A stretch of 64,000 nt of DNA from Arthrobacter dokdonellae (GTDB lineage: Bacteria; Actinomycetota; Actinomycetes; Actinomycetales; Micrococcaceae). Both the position numbers and the translations under genes were made by a program. Below, piece after piece: positions 61,350 through 64,000 of the stretch. Position 1 is the first letter of the stretch, and every line of letters starts with the position of its first letter. The stretch is from contig NZ_CP029642.1 in assembly GCF_003268655.1 (NCBI RefSeq), positions 3,844,001 through 3,908,000 on the forward strand, in the 5' to 3' direction. Below the pieces are notes generated by a model. The model saw nothing but the letters and a program-made list of their open reading frames with translations, did no database searches and was not told the origin of the DNA.

Positions 61350-63687
61350 CCGGTCATGGTGAGGTAATGACTGTGGGTTGTTAGGCGTTGCTCTTGATTT
61401 TGTAGCGCAGGATGAGCCCGGTGCCTGGGTAGCGGGTTTGGGTGCTGTTTAGGTGTTCGCATAGCTGGGCGATGGCCGCGGTTTTTGCCTTGGTCGGCAG
61501 TGGGTCGAGGCTGATCGTGAGGTATCCGGGTTTGGTGGGGTCGATGTCACCGGCCTGGTTGAAGGCTTGGCGCATGAGCGCGTGGGCTTCCTGGGTGGCG
61601 CGCTTGTAGCCGGTGTTGGTGCGGATTTCCCGCGCGATGCTCATCGCGGTGTTGTAGGCGGCCATGCGGATGCCGTGGTGGATGAGTTTGGTCTCGGTGT
61701 TCAGGACTTGCTGTCCGGGGCTCAGGTCCCCGAGCCGGACCTTCGCCGGAATGCTCTTGTGCACTTTCTCGGCAGCGACCAAGGCATTTTCTGCTTCCCC
61801 CACCGGTGCCATGACCTGGTTGTGCATGGCACTGGTCAGCGTGACTTCACCGGCACCGTCGGCCGGGGTCTTCAGGGCCAGCAGGTTCGCATCCGCCACG
61901 GCGGCGGCCTCTGCATGCGCATTCCTGGCGGCAACGACCTTTTGGTAGGCCTTCTTCTTTGCCGGTTCCGGCACCAAACGGTCCTCATCGTCACCGGTGG
62001 AAGCATAGGAGTCGTGGGAGTCGAGGTCGAAGTGCATGCGGGCATAGCGGAACTGGTTTTCCTGCCGCCACCGTGAACCCATCCGGTACACCACCTCGCC
62101 AGCGCTCATGTCCCTGTCGGTGGTGAGGATGTGGATTTGCCGGGTGCCACCACCGGTCGCTGGAACGATCCGGCTGACCTGCCGGATCGTGAACACTTCC
62201 CCGGTCGTCTTCGTGGCGGCCAGGGGCAGGTCAACGAGAGTGTCAGCAACAGACCAGGACCGTGTCTGAGCATTCTCGCCGGTGTGGGATACCTCGGCGA
62301 ACTGGTCGTCGTCGATGTTTTTGCTGGCGCCTTTGCGCCAGGTCAGCACATCAAAACCCTTTTCTGCCATGTGTTGAAAGAGCGCCGGTGACCAGCCTCC
62401 ACGGTCAAAACCGACCAGCACGCGCCGGTCATCACCCACAGCCGTGCGGAGTTCTGGCAGGAGGTTGCGCAGCTCGGTGGCCAGGGACGCACCCGGTTCG
62501 GCCATGACGACGAACACCGGTGAGCCGTGGGCGTCGGTGACCCAGGTTTCCTCGGTTGCAGGGACCGGGAACTTGAGCCGGGTGGAGTAGATCTTTCCGA
62601 TCTTCTTAGTGCCCTGGTAGGCGCGCACATGCCCGTCAACATAGAGGATCGCGGTCAGATCCTCAGCATCGGGACCGCTCATGTTCAGGTGGTGTTTGGC
62701 CAGGGCGGCAATAAGCTCCTCGGCTTTGCCGGCCTCGGCGAGTTGGGAGATCCGGCGGCGGATCGTCTTTACCTCCGGGGCTCGGTCCATGCCCAGCACC
62801 CGACCCAGTTCCACAGGGTTGAAGCGGGTGGCGCCCTCGGCCCGGGTCTCCCCGGCCAACGCCCGCAATACGGCATCGATCAGGATGGTTTCCAGTCCGT
62901 AGAACCCGTCCGGCAAGGAACCATACACCTCCTTCGCGCAGGAGAGCAGTCCGGTGGTTTCCAGTGCCGGCAACGCCAGGAACAGCCCGGCATGGCGAAT
63001 GTGGGCGGCCGGGGCAAACACCGGGGCCGCACAGTCAAGGAGCCCGGCCCGTGCCGCTGCCCGCTCCCCATCACGGGGCACCGGGGCCGGCAGCACCGGC
63101 AATGCAAGCTGTTCAGCTGCTTCAAGGGGTGCCACGCCATCGCGGGCAGATGGACCTGTCGCTGCTTCTGTTGCGGTGGTCATGGCCATGGCACGTCGGA
63201 CCGTGTCAGTGGAAACCCCCGTCGCTTCAGCGGTCGCCCGCAGGCTGACCCCGCCGACACGAACAGCACGTATCTGCGCTGCTTTCTCATCGGTCAGCAG
63301 GGAAGGACGTTTGGGACCCTTCTTCACCGGCGCCAAACCCAGCAGCCCTGCCCCTTCCAGGGATTTGCGCCAGCGCCGCAACGACTCCGTGTTCACACCA
63401 AAACCGGCGGCGACCTCGTTCACCTGGGCGGCACCGGTATCGACCAGCTGCGAGGCCGCCAAACGGCGCAGACCGTCCTGGCCGGCACCCCACACATAGG
63501 CCAACTGCCCGTTGATGAAGACCTTGCCGCCCACCTCATTTTCCAGCAGGGCGGCATGCTCGCCCATGAGAACTCCGCCGAGATCGGCCAGCACAGGAAG
63601 GGCGGTTTGGATGGTCATTGAAACCATTGTTTCACCCACCCACACAACGAATTCATCACGCCTTTATTATCTCACACTATGGCCAGG
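61350..63687 (-). mobile_element. Insertion sequence with large transposase
   Basis: An element of about 2.3 kb around a single transposase gene. Candidate terminal inverted repeats are GGTCATGGTGAGGTAATGAC (left, from about 61352) and GGCCATAGTGTGAGATAATA (right end, read inward from about 63684). They match imperfectly, with a 2-base gap. The exact ends and any target duplication were not established. Confidence 0.55.
61381..63627 (-). CDS. Large DDE-type transposase
   Basis: 748-residue transposase. The N-terminal helix-turn-helix domains (QVNEVAAGFGVNTESLRRWR; RATAEATGVSTDTVRRAM) are followed by a catalytic core. Candidate acidic residues lie in ILYVDGHVRAYQG, VLVGFDRGGWSPALF and RWRQENQFRYARMHFD. 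The C-terminal half is helical. The length is well above common IS transposases, and I do not assign a family. The start is uncertain (ATG 63627, ATG 63618 or GTG 63645). The reading frame is intact, so the element may be active. Confidence 0.75.
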   Translation of the reverse strand: MVSMTIQTALPVLADLGGVLMGEHAALLENEVGGKVFINGQLAYVWGAGQDGLRRLAASQLVDTGAAQVNEVAAGFGVNTESLRRWRKSLEGAGLLGLAPVKKGPKRPSLLTDEKAAQIRAVRVGGVSLRATAEATGVSTDTVRRAMAMTTATEAATGPSARDGVAPLEAAEQLALPVLPAPVPRDGERAAARAGLLDCAAPVFAPAAHIRHAGLFLALPALETTGLLSCAKEVYGSLPDGFYGLETILIDAVLRALAGETRAEGATRFNPVELGRVLGMDRAPEVKTIRRRISQLAEAGKAEELIAALAKHHLNMSGPDAEDLTAILYVDGHVRAYQGTKKIGKIYSTRLKFPVPATEETWVTDAHGSPVFVVMAEPGASLATELRNLLPELRTAVGDDRRVLVGFDRGGWSPALFQHMAEKGFDVLTWRKGASKNIDDDQFAEVSHTGENAQTRSWSVADTLVDLPLAATKTTGEVFTIRQVSRIVPATGGGTRQIHILTTDRDMSAGEVVYRMGSRWRQENQFRYARMHFDLDSHDSYASTGDDEDRLVPEPAKKKAYQKVVAARNAHAEAAAVADANLLALKTPADGAGEVTLTSAMHNQVMAPVGEAENALVAAEKVHKSIPAKVRLGDLSPGQQVLNTETKLIHHGIRMAAYNTAMSIAREIRTNTGYKRATQEAHALMRQAFNQAGDIDPTKPGYLTISLDPLPTKAKTAAIAQLCEHLNSTQTRYPGTGLILRYKIKSNA

Positions 63688-64000
63688 ATTAACAGCCCGG
63701 GCCACAGTAAGAACCGCGTCAATTCAACGAACCACGAAGACCACTTCATCGCCGTGTCCAGAGGCCTGAGTTCTGCTGGCTGCGCCTCTGACAACGGGAG
63801 GCGCGTGCGAACAGAGATGCGCTGGATACTGGACCGGCAGGCCCGTCGGCTTATTTTGCCGCGTCAAGACACCCTGCACCGAAAAGCCATGCGGAACAAC
63901 GCCAAGAATTTGAACAGCGGCGCGGGGACTACGCTGTGCAGACAATGCCGCGAAGAAAACCTGGGTCGAGGTCGTCGGCGTTCGTCATCCTGGATGCCCG
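63688..64000. other. Right-end flank with no recognised gene
   Basis: 313 bases beyond the insertion sequence. Short open frames exist on both strands, but none shows a family motif, ribosome site or good codon pattern. It may be debris of a gene interrupted by the element. Confidence 0.4.

Overview
The window is chromosomal DNA from a high-GC Gram-positive bacterium, most likely an Arthrobacter-like member of the Micrococcales. The case rests on the gene content and order: actinobacterial dapD, dapE and dapC, a 7Fe ferredoxin next to dapC, mycothiol biosynthesis (mshB), a gluABCD-type operon, a SigK/RskA pair, DUF3117 and DUF6113 proteins. Many genes carry TANNNT-N6/7-start promoters, which imply leaderless transcripts. 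No rRNA, tRNA or CRISPR array was recognised.

Left part (1-35 kb) is mostly core chromosome. It holds tatB (partial), sigE, an O-methyltransferase, a LOG/DivIVA/tag/PIG-V operon, gluABCD, dapE, a fasciclin/sigK/rskA/molybdo-enzyme cluster lying between dapE and dapD, then gltA, dapC-fdxA, mshB, a complete dipeptide-type ABC transporter (binding protein, two permeases, one double ATPase), typA, a second orphan binding protein and several small single genes (DinB, VOC, DUF1877, isoprenylcysteine methyltransferase-like).

35.3-39.2 kb is an accessory block bounded by a perfect 24-bp direct repeat, one copy of which is the 3' end of ychF. Inside are vapBC and higBA toxin-antitoxin pairs, a DUF3090-SCO1664 gene pair and a broken acetyltransferase. 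A degraded Nudix gene lies just outside. No integrase is present.

40.3-44.5 kb is the most interesting region. Three paralogous Cys-free small peptides surround a membrane M50 zinc peptidase whose N-terminus resembles a PqqD-like peptide-recognition domain. Upstream on the same strand are a secreted protein with three CxxC repeats and a SARP-type activator. Strong hairpins separate the genes. I read this as a candidate ribosomally made, proteolytically matured peptide system; its product and function are unknown.

44.6-60.9 kb returns to housekeeping and catabolic genes: rmuC, ispH, xseA-xseB, a PPK2 kinase, an alanine-type aminotransferase, an osmoprotectant-type binding protein, a GH35 beta-galactosidase divergent from a LacI regulator with a palindromic operator between them, a BadF-type sugar kinase, a nitronate monooxygenase-like protein and a divergent LysR/MFS pair. 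60.9-64 kb is a mobile-element area: a duplicated MFS gene end, a multiply broken serine resolvase and an insertion sequence with a very large DDE-type transposase.
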